DNA of 35,697 bases from Clostridia bacterium. Its GTDB lineage: Bacteria; Bacillota; Clostridia; UBA1212. Below, piece after piece: positions 15,599 to 23,649 of this stretch. Where the stretch lies: assembly GCA_017444825.1 (NCBI GenBank), contig JAFSVU010000038.1, positions 1 through 35,697 of the forward strand, in the 5' to 3' direction. How positions within the stretch are numbered: position 1 is the stretch's first letter; each line of letters opens with the position of its first letter. Both the position numbers and the translations under genes were made by a program. Below the pieces are notes generated by a model. It made no database searches. It saw only the letters and a program-made list of their open reading frames with translations, and was not told the DNA's origin.

Positions 15599-16258
15599 AT
15601 GGGCAGGAGAGTAAAGGTCAATGCGCTGGTGCTGAATTCCGTAAATTACAGCGAATCCAGCAAAATGCTCACCGCGCTGTCGGACCGGTTCGGGAAGATA
15701 TCGATATCCGCAAAGGGTGCGAACAAGCCTAACAGTCCTTTTCTTGCTTGCAGCCAGGTCTTTTGTTATTCCAGCATGGAGCTTTCGGAAGGGCGAAACG
15801 GCGTTTACACGCTTTGCGAATGCGAGCTCATCAACTCTTTTTATGCCATTAGAGAAGACATCGATATAGTATTTGAGGCATATGATCTTGCCAAGGCTGT
15901 CCTCACCGTATGCCAGGAGGAAAATGCCGACGAGGACCTGATGAGACTTGCTCTCAACACGCTTTACTATCTTTGTGTTCTTTCCGAGAGAAATAAAACT
16001 TTGGGAGAGGGCGAAAAGGCCCGTGAAGAGTTTTTAAACCGAGTGATACTTGTGAAATGCGTGTTTTATATAAGGCTTGCCTCCGACCAGGGGTTTTTTG
16101 ATTATCCGGACAGTTTTAATAATCCCGACACCGAAAGAGCTGTTGAGCATATTACATCCTGCGATTTTAAAGAGCTTTTTGCTTTTTCGTTAAAAAGCGA
16201 CGCTTTTAAGGAGCTATCTTTGATAGCCGACAAAGCACGCACCAATGTACTCGATTGA
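15599..16258 (+). CDS. recO: DNA repair protein RecO
   Basis: 219 aa. The N-terminal OB fold (VKVNALVLNSVNYSESSKML, then FGKISISAKGANKPNSPF) and the helical C-terminal part (IRLASDQGFFDYPD) identify RecO. RecO anneals SSB-coated DNA and loads RecA with RecR in the RecFOR pathway. The protein is somewhat short and lacks the CxxC zinc-finger cysteines found in many Firmicute RecO proteins. The ATG follows the last heptamer directly, and the only Shine-Dalgarno-like sequence (TAGGTAAAAAAGT) is part of the repeat. An independent start downstream is not evident. Confidence 0.88.
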   Translation: MGRRVKVNALVLNSVNYSESSKMLTALSDRFGKISISAKGANKPNSPFLACSQVFCYSSMELSEGRNGVYTLCECELINSFYAIREDIDIVFEAYDLAKAVLTVCQEENADEDLMRLALNTLYYLCVLSERNKTLGEGEKAREEFLNRVILVKCVFYIRLASDQGFFDYPDSFNNPDTERAVEHITSCDFKELFAFSLKSDAFKELSLIADKARTNVLD

Positions 16259-16267
16259 TCACGCGAT

Positions 16268-16993
16268 ATGGGTCTACTGCTTGCGGTTTCAAAACTTATT
16301 TATAAAGAGCTTTACGAAAAGCTTCTTATTGAGGGCGATGTATCGCTTCTTGATGTAAATCCCAATCTGCCGCTTCCCGAAAGCACTCACGCGGATATGC
16401 AGATCTTTTCAGATCCTGTTTCGGATGAAGTATTTGTTAAAGCGGGCATTACGGCCACGTTTTTGTCAGACTTAAAGAGGGCGAATAAAAGAGTTACAGT
16501 ATCAACTGATAATGGCCCTGATGTTTATCCTTGCTGCTGCTCACACAACATTCTTCTTTGCGGTCAGTATTATTTTCACAAGCTTTCGTTAACGGATCCT
16601 GACGTTAAAAAGCATCTTGATTCAAATTTCAGGATCCCGGTGAATGTAAACCAGGGCTATACCGGCTGTTCCTCCTGCTATATAGATACTCTTGACCTTA
16701 TAATAACCCAGGACACCGGCATCAGAAAAGCCTCGTCCAAGCATTCGTTTAATTGCTATTTTATCGGTGAAAACATTGTTGAGAACATATTGATGGATGG
16801 ATATGAGCATGGTTTCATTGGCGGGTGCCTTGGCTATTCTAAAGAAACCAATACTCTCTACGTTAACGGATCACTTTCCTGCTCTATTCCTGAGCTTTAT
16901 GAGCTCTTAAGATCTGCAAAAGTAAATGTTGTCGAGGTTCCGGATAAGCCTCTTTGTGACATTGGCGGTATCAAAACCATCGTTTACAAATAA
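16268..16993 (+). CDS. DUF6873 family protein (GME fold)
   Basis: 241 aa. It has segments typical of DUF6873: HADMQIFSDP at 41-50, NQGYTGCSSCYIDTLDLIIT and HGFIGGCLGYSKETNTLYVNG. The family is assigned to the guanidine-modifying-enzyme (pentein) superfamily, but the function and the presence of catalytic residues are not established. The protein is Cys-rich in the middle (CCC, then GCSSC). The Shine-Dalgarno is weak, and it starts 9 bp after recO, so the two are probably co-transcribed. The promoter for leuS begins within its last codons. Confidence 0.68.
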   Translation: MGLLLAVSKLIYKELYEKLLIEGDVSLLDVNPNLPLPESTHADMQIFSDPVSDEVFVKAGITATFLSDLKRANKRVTVSTDNGPDVYPCCCSHNILLCGQYYFHKLSLTDPDVKKHLDSNFRIPVNVNQGYTGCSSCYIDTLDLIITQDTGIRKASSKHSFNCYFIGENIVENILMDGYEHGFIGGCLGYSKETNTLYVNGSLSCSIPELYELLRSAKVNVVEVPDKPLCDIGGIKTIVYK

Positions 16994-17011
16994 CCCTGTA
17001 TTTGCTAAAAT
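16983..17011 (+). promoter_or_regulatory. Candidate leuS promoter
   Basis: TTTACA (16983-16988), 17-bp spacer, TAAAAT (17006-17011), overlapping the end of the DUF6873 gene. Transcription would start about 50 bp before leuS. The leader is too short for a T-box. Confidence 0.55.
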
Positions 17012-17021
17012 ATAAAGTTGT

Positions 17022-17038
17022 GGAGAGAATATCTCTCC
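17022..17038 (+). promoter_or_regulatory. Short leader hairpin before leuS
   Basis: GGAGAGA-ATA-TCTCTCC is a perfect 7-bp stem with a 3-base loop and no T-run. It lies between the promoter and the leuS Shine-Dalgarno (AAAGGGG), so it may shape the 5' end of the mRNA. Confidence 0.45.
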
Positions 17039-17073
17039 CTAATTCTGTATAGTTCTTTAAAGGGGATTTTACT

Positions 17074-19497
17074 ATGAGTAAATATGATTTCGGCGCTTAT
17101 AACCCCGCTTCCATTGAAAAGAAGTGGCAAAAGATCTGGGAGGATAACGCTACTTTTGAACCGTCTCCAGATCATTCAAAACCTAAGTTTTACGGCCTCA
17201 TTGAGTTCCCGTATCCGTCCGGCAACGGCCTTCACGTGGGCCATCCGAGATCGAATACGGCTATGGATATCATTTGCCGCAAGAGAAGAATGGAAGGCTA
17301 CAACGTTCTTTTCCCGATCGGCTGGGACGCTTTCGGACTTCCAACCGAGAATTTTGCCATCAAGAATAAGATCCATCCCGAGATCGTAACCGCAAACAAC
17401 ATCGAAAGATTCAGAAAGCAGCTCAAAATGCTGGGCTTTTCTTTCACATGGACTTCCGAGGTGAACACCACCGATCCGGCGTATTATCACTGGACCCAGT
17501 GGATATTCCTTCAGCTTTTTAAAGCTGGTCTTGCATACAAGGCTGAGATGCCCATCAACTGGTGTACGTCGTGTAAGGTTGGACTTGCCAATGAAGAAGT
17601 CGTCAACGGCGTCTGCGAGAGATGCGGCGGCGAAGTCGTAAGAAAAGTAAAAAGCCAATGGATGCTGAAAATCACTGAGTATGCCCAGAAGCTCATTGAC
17701 GGACTTGACACGGTGGACTTCATTGAGAAGGTCAAAATTCAGCAGCGCAACTGGATCGGTAAATCAACAGGCGCCGAAGTTGATTTCAAGATCAAGGATG
17801 CAGACGATTCCATCAGAGTTTATACCACAAGGCCCGACACGCTTTTTGGCGCGACTTACATGGTCATTTCCCCTGAACATAAATATATAGAAAAATACAA
17901 AGATCGCATAACTAATTATGCCGAGGTCGAAGCCTATAAAGACGCGGCTGCCAAAAAATCTGAGTTTGAGCGCACCGAGCTTGCCAAGGAAAAGACCGGC
18001 GTCGAGCTTAAGGGCCTCACTGCCATAAATCCTGTCAACGGGAAAGAGATACCCGTCTGGACCTCCGATTACGTTTTAAGCTCCTACGGCACAGGCGCAA
18101 TTATGGCCGTTCCTGCCCACGACGACAGAGACTTTGAGTTTGCAAAGAAGTTCAACATCCCGATCATTCAGGTGGTGGGCGGCTGCGACATAACCAATGC
18201 GGCCTTTACCGACATCAATTCCGGCACCATGATCAATTCCGGCTTCCTCGACGGTCTTTCCGTAACCGAAGCGAAAAAGAAGATCATCTCCTACCTGGAA
18301 GAAAAAGGTATCGGCACCGGCAAAGTGAACTATAAGCTCCGCGACTGGGTCTTCAGCCGTCAGAGATATTGGGGTGAGCCTATTCCGGTGGTGAACTGCC
18401 CTAAGTGCGGCTACGTTCCTCTTGATGAGAAAGATCTTCCGCTGCTTCTTCCGGAAATTGACAATTACGTTCAGACAGACAGCGGCGAGTCGCCTCTTGT
18501 TAATGTTCCTGAGTGGGTGAACACCACCTGTCCCTGTTGCGGCGGTCCCGCAAAGAGAGAAACCGACACAATGCCCCAGTGGGCCGGATCATCCTGGTAT
18601 TTCATCAGATACACTGATCCCAAAAACGCCAATGAACTCGCAAGCCAGGAAGCTATGAAATACTGGCTCCCGGTTGACTGGTATAACGGCGGCATGGAGC
18701 ATACCACGCTTCACCTGCTGTATTCCAGGTTCTGGCATAAGTTCCTTTATGACATTGGCGTTGTGCCCTGTCCGGAGCCTTATCAAAAGAGAACATCCCA
18801 CGGCATGATCCTTGGTGAGAACGGCGAAAAGATGTCCAAATCCCGCGGCAACGTCATCAATCCCGACGACATTGTAAATGAGATCGGCGCTGACGCTTTC
18901 AGGCTTTACGAGATGTTTATGGGCGCTTTTGACCAGCCTATTCCATGGTCCACCGACGGCGCAAGAGGGTGCTACAGATTCCTTGAGAGAGTTTATAAGC
19001 TGATGAAGTTTGTGACCGAGGAGAAGGAGATATCAAAGCAGCACGAAAAGTCTGTCAACATTGCCATCAAGAAGGTCTCCGAAGACTATGAAAAGATGAA
19101 ATATAACACGGCGATCGCGGCAATGATGGGCCTGGTCAATGATTTCTACGCCGCAGGAACCCTTTCCAAGGGCGACCTCGCAACACTCCTGAAGCTTCTT
19201 TACCCCGTCTGCCCGCATATGACAGAGGAAATGTGGCAGCTGGTGGAGCTTCCGGGTATGGTCCATGAAGCCAAGTGGCCCGAATGCGACGAATCTAAAA
19301 CCGTTTCGCAGGAGGTTGAGATCGCTATTCAGATACTCGGAAAAATCAAAGCCAGGATCAACGTACCCACAAGCCTCGACAGGAATCAGCTGGCTGAGTA
19401 TGTGCTGGAAAATGATGAGGTCAAGGCGCTGATCGACGGAAGGGCGGTCAGGAAGGTTATTGCCGTGCCGGGAAGCTTGGTAAATATTATCATATAA
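17074..19497 (+). CDS. leuS: Leucyl-tRNA synthetase
   Basis: 807 aa, normal length for a bacterial LeuRS. The class I signature appears as HVGH (residues about 54-57, in [11 protein letters not shown]) and KMSKS (about 586, in [11 protein letters not shown]). Between them lies the editing domain with [19 protein letters not shown] and a [19 protein letters not shown] segment that includes the conserved Asp and Thr-rich region for removing misacylated residues. Two CxxC pairs (WCTSCKVGL with CERCGG) form a zinc module, and more CxxC pairs lie near 440-490. It charges tRNA-Leu with leucine in the cytoplasm. It has AAAGGGG before ATG and no T-box upstream. Confidence 0.98.
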   Translation: MSKYDFGAYNPASIEKKWQKIWEDNATFEPSPDHSKPKFYGLIEFPYPSGNGLHVGHPRSNTAMDIICRKRRMEGYNVLFPIGWDAFGLPTENFAIKNKIHPEIVTANNIERFRKQLKMLGFSFTWTSEVNTTDPAYYHWTQWIFLQLFKAGLAYKAEMPINWCTSCKVGLANEEVVNGVCERCGGEVVRKVKSQWMLKITEYAQKLIDGLDTVDFIEKVKIQQRNWIGKSTGAEVDFKIKDADDSIRVYTTRPDTLFGATYMVISPEHKYIEKYKDRITNYAEVEAYKDAAAKKSEFERTELAKEKTGVELKGLTAINPVNGKEIPVWTSDYVLSSYGTGAIMAVPAHDDRDFEFAKKFNIPIIQVVGGCDITNAAFTDINSGTMINSGFLDGLSVTEAKKKIISYLEEKGIGTGKVNYKLRDWVFSRQRYWGEPIPVVNCPKCGYVPLDEKDLPLLLPEIDNYVQTDSGESPLVNVPEWVNTTCPCCGGPAKRETDTMPQWAGSSWYFIRYTDPKNANELASQEAMKYWLPVDWYNGGMEHTTLHLLYSRFWHKFLYDIGVVPCPEPYQKRTSHGMILGENGEKMSKSRGNVINPDDIVNEIGADAFRLYEMFMGAFDQPIPWSTDGARGCYRFLERVYKLMKFVTEEKEISKQHEKSVNIAIKKVSEDYEKMKYNTAIAAMMGLVNDFYAAGTLSKGDLATLLKLLYPVCPHMTEEMWQLVELPGMVHEAKWPECDESKTVSQEVEIAIQILGKIKARINVPTSLDRNQLAEYVLENDEVKALIDGRAVRKVIAVPGSLVNIII

Positions 19498-19510
19498 GGG
19501 GGGCCGCTTT

Positions 19511-19571
19511 TGGTTAGAGCGTGTGCCGGACAAAGTAATAAGTAAGAGGTAATAGGTAATAAGTAAAAAGT
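19511..19571 (+). repeat. Heptamer/cap dispersed repeat, locus 4
   Basis: Cap GGTTAGAGCGTGTGCCGGAC followed by AGTAATA, AGTAAGA, GGTAATA twice, AGTAAAA and AGT, running into the argS ATG. It lies entirely between leuS and argS and has the same orientation as both. Confidence 0.92.
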
Positions 19572-21290
19572 ATGGATATAAAAAAACAGTTAACTGAGAT
19601 AATAATTAAATATACCAATGATGAGGCGATAACTGAGGATTTCATCAGCGGGCTTATTTCTGTGCCGCCGGAGGAGAAACTTGGCGATTTCGCACTTCCG
19701 TGTTTCAGGCTTGCAAAAGGGCGCAAACCCTTTGAGGTGGCAAGTGAGCTCCGGGAGCAGATCCTTTCAGGCAACGACGGGGAATTCTTTTCCGATATCA
19801 AAGTTGTTGGACCTTATCTCAATTTTTATCTAAACAGAGGCAAAGTCTCCGATGAAGTCGTTTCTGAGATACTTAGGGACCGTGAAAATTACGGCAAGCT
19901 TAAAGAGGGCGAAGGCAAAAAGGTTATTGTTGAGTACTCATCTCCTAACATCGCCAAACCGTTCCACATCGGTCATCTCTGCTCAACTGCCATTGGCAAT
20001 TCTCTTTCCAGAATCTATGATTTTCTTGGTTACGACGTGGTAAGGATCAATCATATCGGTGACTGGGGAACCCAGTTTGGAAAGCTTATTAGCGCTTATA
20101 AACGCTGGGGTGTAAGAGAGGATATCGAGAAGGACCCGATCAACGAATTGCTGAAAATTTACGTGAAATTTCACGAAGTCGCCAAGGAAAAGCCTGAGCT
20201 TGAGGATGAGGCAAGGCATAATTTCAAGCTTCTGGAAGAGGGCGATCCTGAAGTTACCGCCCTTTGGAAGTTCTTCGTTGAAGTGTCCCTCAAGGAATTC
20301 AACAGAATGTACGATATGCTTGGCATTGGTTTTGATTCTTTCGCCGGAGAAAGCTTCTATTCTGACAAAATGCCAGAAATTGTCGATATTTTGCGGGAAA
20401 AATCACTTCTTGAGGAAAGCGACGGCGCCCAGGTGGTCCGGTTTGACGAGCCCAATATGCCTCCTTGCATTATTCTCAAGTCAGACGGAAGCACCATCTA
20501 TGCTACCAGGGACATTGCCGCGGCACTTTACAGAAAACGTCACTACGACTTTTATAAGAACATATACGTTGTCGGAACTCCTCAGGCGCTCCATTTCAAG
20601 CAGGTATTCGGGGTTCTTAAGAAGATGGGCTTCGAATGGGCTGACGACTGCGTTCACGTTGGCTTTGGCTACGTAAGGTTCCCGGACCGTGTTCTTTCGA
20701 CCAGAAACGGCGACGTTGTGCTCCTTGAAGATGTCATCAACGAATCTATCGCAAAAACCAAGGAGATCATCGTCGAAAACGGCACCGCCGACCAGATCGA
20801 CAACATTGACGAAGCCGCTAAGGTTATCGGCATTGGCGCTGTTTTGTTTGAATTCCAGAAAAACGGCCGTGAACGTGATATCGTTTTTGAACTCGCCAAG
20901 ATGCTCGATTTCGAAGGCGAATCAGGTCCTTACGTGCAATATTCGTACGCCAGAGGCCGCAGCGTGCTTAGAAAAGCTGCTGATCTCGGTATTGATTATA
21001 AGAACGCCGACCTGGGACTTTTAACTGATGATCTTGAATATCAGCTTGTCAAGGTGCTCCAAAAACTGACTCAGCAGGTTCGCGATTCGGCTTCCAAAAA
21101 CGAGCCATATATCGTGACAAGGTATGCCATAGAGATTTGCAAGGCATTTAATAAGTTTTATAACTCGACCAACGTGCTAAAGTCTGAACCGGATGTTAGA
21201 GCAGCAAGGCTGGCGCTTATAGATGCAACGACTTCGACAATCAAGGAAACGCTGAATCTTATCGGTGTCGGAGTTGTTGAAAAAATGTAA
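19572..21290 (+). CDS. argS: Arginyl-tRNA synthetase
   Basis: 572 aa. The N-terminal Arg-N (additional) domain (about 1-110) is followed by the class I core with SSPNIAKPFHIGH (HIGH, near 131-134) and the degenerate KMSKS equivalent LSTRNGDV. A C-terminal anticodon-binding domain carries YVQYSYARGRSVLRKA and YEIC-like FNKFYNSTNV. It charges tRNA-Arg. The ATG directly follows the heptamer repeat and no other Shine-Dalgarno is present, so translation starts from repeat-derived leader sequence (GAGGT and AGG elements 15-30 bases upstream). It is the only gene in the window whose initiation region is entirely repeat DNA besides recO. Confidence 0.97.
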   Translation: MDIKKQLTEIIIKYTNDEAITEDFISGLISVPPEEKLGDFALPCFRLAKGRKPFEVASELREQILSGNDGEFFSDIKVVGPYLNFYLNRGKVSDEVVSEILRDRENYGKLKEGEGKKVIVEYSSPNIAKPFHIGHLCSTAIGNSLSRIYDFLGYDVVRINHIGDWGTQFGKLISAYKRWGVREDIEKDPINELLKIYVKFHEVAKEKPELEDEARHNFKLLEEGDPEVTALWKFFVEVSLKEFNRMYDMLGIGFDSFAGESFYSDKMPEIVDILREKSLLEESDGAQVVRFDEPNMPPCIILKSDGSTIYATRDIAAALYRKRHYDFYKNIYVVGTPQALHFKQVFGVLKKMGFEWADDCVHVGFGYVRFPDRVLSTRNGDVVLLEDVINESIAKTKEIIVENGTADQIDNIDEAAKVIGIGAVLFEFQKNGRERDIVFELAKMLDFEGESGPYVQYSYARGRSVLRKAADLGIDYKNADLGLLTDDLEYQLVKVLQKLTQQVRDSASKNEPYIVTRYAIEICKAFNKFYNSTNVLKSEPDVRAARLALIDATTSTIKETLNLIGVGVVEKM

Positions 21291-21313
21291 ACAGCTGCTA
21301 AATAAACATTTTA

Positions 21314-21344
21314 AAGTAACAAGTATTAAGTAGTAAGTATAAGG
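21314..21344 (+). repeat. Heptamer dispersed repeat, locus 5 (short, degenerate)
   Basis: AGTAACA, AGTATTA, AGTAGTA, AGTATAA and GG in 7-bp register, starting 24 bp after the argS stop. No cap is present. Confidence 0.75.
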
Positions 21345-21363
21345 TGTTTTTAAATAAATAATT

Positions 21364-21416
21364 TGGCGCTGCGCGAAAAATATTAAAAAATATATTTACG
21401 CGGCGCCAGTTTTATT
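21364..21416 (+). terminator. Intrinsic terminator after argS
   Basis: GGCGC (21364-21368) pairs with GCGCC (21403-21407), and CGCG (21371-21374) with CGCG (21399-21402). The loop is AT-rich, and AGTTTTATTT follows. Confidence 0.7.
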
Positions 21417-21497
21417 TGTATGATTATTGTTTTTTAGAAAAAATTCGAAAAATGTCTTTGAGAGTGAAAATCAGGAATTACCACTTCTCTGAGGTTT

Positions 21498-21531
21498 AAT
21501 ATTGCACAAAATTATTATTTTGTGCAATATT
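21498..21531. repeat. Perfect 15-bp inverted repeat in the argS/pncA convergent gap
   Basis: AATATTGCACAAAAT (21498-21512) and ATTTTGTGCAATATT (21517-21531) are perfect complements around a TATT loop. It lies between convergent genes argS and pncA. The stem is AT-rich with a GCAC core and lacks a clear U-run, so it may be a protein-binding site, a terminator for the minus strand, or an mRNA end-stabiliser. The rest of 21417-21595 shows no gene. Confidence 0.75.
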
Positions 21532-21595
21532 TCCAGCGCCCTCGTTTTCAGATTTATCTATTGATTTTTAACTAATTTTCATTTTCCGAACTTAC

Positions 21596-21672
21596 ATATT
21601 ACCTGTTACTTATTACCTGAGCGGCACCCCTTGAACTATTACCTGTTACTTATTACTTTGAGCGGCACTCCC
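21596..21672 (-). repeat. Heptamer/cap dispersed repeat, locus 6 (two caps)
   Basis: Read on minus: cap GGAGGGAGTGCCGCTC, heptamers AAAGTAATAAGTAACAGG, a second cap GTTCAAGGGGTGCCGCTCAG, then more heptamers. The first cap and heptamer are translated as the end of pncA (Gly-Ser-Ala-Ala-Gln-Ser-Asn-Lys-stop). Confidence 0.92.
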
Positions 21673-22191
21673 TCCGGAAATCTCAACCTGGCAAGACCTC
21701 ATCACATCAATTGCTTCATCATGTTTTAATTTGGTTACACCTGCGCAGCAACTTTCATCAACTTCAATATCCATTTCCGGAAAAATAATTTTAACGATCA
21801 GTGCATTTGAAATCACGCAAACGTCTGTACATAGTCCTATAAAACAGATCTTTTCATAGCTTTTCTTTTCAATAAGCTTAGGAAGCTCGATACTGCCGAA
21901 TGACTGTTTTTCTAAAATGATCGCGTTCTTTTCATTCAGCGCGTTCTGAACTTCAGTCCGGATATTCCAGCCATCGGTTCCTTTTATGCAGTGTGGAACC
22001 GGTAGGAAACGTCCCTCTCTTGTATGCATATAATTTATTTCGTGGGTATCTTTAGTTGCGATTATTTCGCCCTCCCAGCTTCTGATTTTTGAAACTACAT
22101 TTGGAACTATACTTTCCGCTTCCTTCGTTCCCAGCGCTCCGTCAATGAAATCGTTTTGCATATCCACTACCACGAGTAAACTTTTTGTCAT
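21646..22191 (-). CDS. pncA: Nicotinamidase / cysteine hydrolase
   Basis: 181 aa. The isochorismatase-like catalytic triad is visible: Asp10 in VVVDMQNDF, Lys95 in LEKQSFGS and the nucleophile Cys125 in GLCTDVCV. The metal-site region is TKDTHE at 47-51, with a later His in VPHCIKGTDGW. It converts nicotinamide to nicotinate, which the pncB product downstream of the NAD salvage route uses. AAAGG precedes the ATG. The natural protein probably ends near residue 171 (CQVEI). The final SGGSAAQSNK is encoded by the repeat cap and heptamer, so it is a read-through tail. It is separated from pncB by another repeat. Confidence 0.92.
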   Translation of the reverse strand: MTKSLLVVVDMQNDFIDGALGTKEAESIVPNVVSKIRSWEGEIIATKDTHEINYMHTREGRFLPVPHCIKGTDGWNIRTEVQNALNEKNAIILEKQSFGSIELPKLIEKKSYEKICFIGLCTDVCVISNALIVKIIFPEMDIEVDESCCAGVTKLKHDEAIDVMRSCQVEISGGSAAQSNK

Positions 22192-22242
22192 GATTTTTAC
22201 CTTTCTTTTTGAAATATAGTCTGAGTATTTTGTTTTTTAATA

Positions 22243-22329
22243 CTTATTTACCTCTTACCTCTTACCTATTACTTAGTCCGGCACCGCTTTCGCCGTTACT
22301 TATTACTTTGAGCGGCACTCCATCAAACC
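22243..22329 (-). repeat. Heptamer/cap dispersed repeat, locus 7 (two caps of both types)
   Basis: Read on minus: cap GTTTGATGGAGTGCCGCTC, heptamers AAAGTAATAAGTAAC, second cap GGCGAAAGCGGTGCCGGAC, then TAAGTAATAGGTAAGAGG and further units. It contains both the CCGCTC and the CCGGAC cap types. The first cap is translated as the end of pncB (Glu-Cys-Arg-Ser-Lys-stop). Confidence 0.92.
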
Positions 22330-23526
22330 ATTAGCATTTTTAATTCTAAAATTCACCGCTTCTTTCAGATATTCCAGATATCCTTCATCCTGGCACATCT
22401 CTTTACCCGGTGTATCTGATATCTTGGCGACAGGCCTGCCGTTCACGTATTGCAGCTTAATTACGATATTGAGAGGCTCAACACATGTGTCATTGGATAT
22501 AAATGTTCCGATCCCGAATGAAACCTTGATTCTGTGCTTAAAATAGTCAAATAGATGCTGCGCTCTGTCAAAGTCGAGACTGTCTGAAAAGAGAAGTGTC
22601 TTGGTTTTTGGGTCCACGCCAAACTTCTCATAGTGTCTGATGATCTTTTCGCCCCACTCATACGGATCGCCGCTGTCATGACGTACACCCGTATAGTTGT
22701 TTACGTTACTTCGGTCAAAATCGATCAAAAACAGATCTGTTCCGAGTGTATCCGTCAGTGCGGTTCCGTTGTCGCCCTGGTATTCGTCAAACCAATCTTT
22801 AAGCGCAAAATGATTTGTGTAAGCAAGGGGGATGCTTTCGATTCCCTGATACAGCTGCACATACTCATGGGCAAAGGTTCCTATTGGTTTTAGACCGTAC
22901 TTTTTGGCAAGGTAAACGTTTGACGTTCCCACCATATTCTTGTTTTTTAGGGAAGAAGCGAGTTTTACTACAGCCTCGTCAAGCCACTCCCCAGATAGTC
23001 GCCTTCTGCACCCGAATTCTGCAAAAATAAAGGTGTATTTTCCTTCGTTGAAATCCTTGATCTTGGCGTCAAGTCGCTCTCTTGCGGACTTTAAAAGCAT
23101 ATCGTAATCATATGCTTCCCTGAAATAGACCTCATTGATTATTTCAAGAAGATATATCTCAAAATGCATGGCCATAAACATAGGCCCGGAGACAACTACG
23201 TTCAGCGTACCGTCATCGTCAAGCGAAGTTGTCACGTAATCCCTAAGAGGCCTCCAGATCCTCAAAAACTCCACAAAGTCCCTCTTCAGGAATCTTATCG
23301 TATGCAGATAGTCAAGTTCCTCTTTCGTAAGCGTCAATGTGCATAGATGGTCGATCTGCTCATTGATCTCCTGGAACATCTCTTTGGTAAAACGGACGTC
23401 TTCGTTCCTGCATTTAAAGTAATAATCTCCGCAAAGCTCCGGATGCTTGTGGAGCATCACCTGCTGCATGTTCCATTTATAAAGATCCGTGTCTAAAAGC
23501 GACTTTATGATCGGTTTGTATTTCAT
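22303..23526 (-). CDS. pncB: Nicotinate phosphoribosyltransferase
   Basis: 407 aa. It has the family start LLDTDLYKWNMQQVML, the His of IGTFAHEYVQ (the site phosphorylated in PncB enzymes) and the PRPP-binding GVRHDSGDPYEWGE region with LLFSDSLDFDRA. It makes nicotinate mononucleotide from nicotinate and PRPP, the step after PncA in the Preiss-Handler NAD salvage route. Its length is that of the short bacterial type. The upstream sequence has an AGGTAAGAG element that is itself heptamer-like. The C-terminal MECRSK comes from the repeat cap. It is encoded upstream of pncA on the same strand, with only repeat-containing DNA between. Confidence 0.96.
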   Translation of the reverse strand: MKYKPIIKSLLDTDLYKWNMQQVMLHKHPELCGDYYFKCRNEDVRFTKEMFQEINEQIDHLCTLTLTKEELDYLHTIRFLKRDFVEFLRIWRPLRDYVTTSLDDDGTLNVVVSGPMFMAMHFEIYLLEIINEVYFREAYDYDMLLKSARERLDAKIKDFNEGKYTFIFAEFGCRRRLSGEWLDEAVVKLASSLKNKNMVGTSNVYLAKKYGLKPIGTFAHEYVQLYQGIESIPLAYTNHFALKDWFDEYQGDNGTALTDTLGTDLFLIDFDRSNVNNYTGVRHDSGDPYEWGEKIIRHYEKFGVDPKTKTLLFSDSLDFDRAQHLFDYFKHRIKVSFGIGTFISNDTCVEPLNIVIKLQYVNGRPVAKISDTPGKEMCQDEGYLEYLKEAVNFRIKNANGLMECRSK

Positions 23527-23578
23527 GTTAACTCTTACCTGACTTTTTCCCTTTCTTTACATTATCGCGCAGCGCAAT

Positions 23579-23649
23579 TTTACCTATCACCTATTACCTA
23601 TTACCTTGTCCGGCACTCGCTTAAACTAATCCGGCACCGCTTTAACTAA
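23579..23649 (-). repeat. Heptamer/cap dispersed repeat, locus 8
   Basis: Read on minus: a partial cap (AAAGCGGTGCCGGATTA) begins at the stop of the URO-D gene. A full cap, GTTTAAGCGAGTGCCGGAC, and AAGGTAATAGGTAATAGG, then GTGATAGGTAAAA follow. It lies between the URO-D family gene and pncB. Confidence 0.9.

Noticed and set aside
15439-15621. Minus-strand 60-codon frame rich in Tyr-Leu-Leu-Pro repeats
   Set aside because: It is only the translated heptamer repeat, antisense to era-recO, with no start signal.
16990-17073. T-box leader for leuS
   Set aside because: Only about 55 bases lie between promoter and gene, and no T-box sequence or specifier-type stem is visible.
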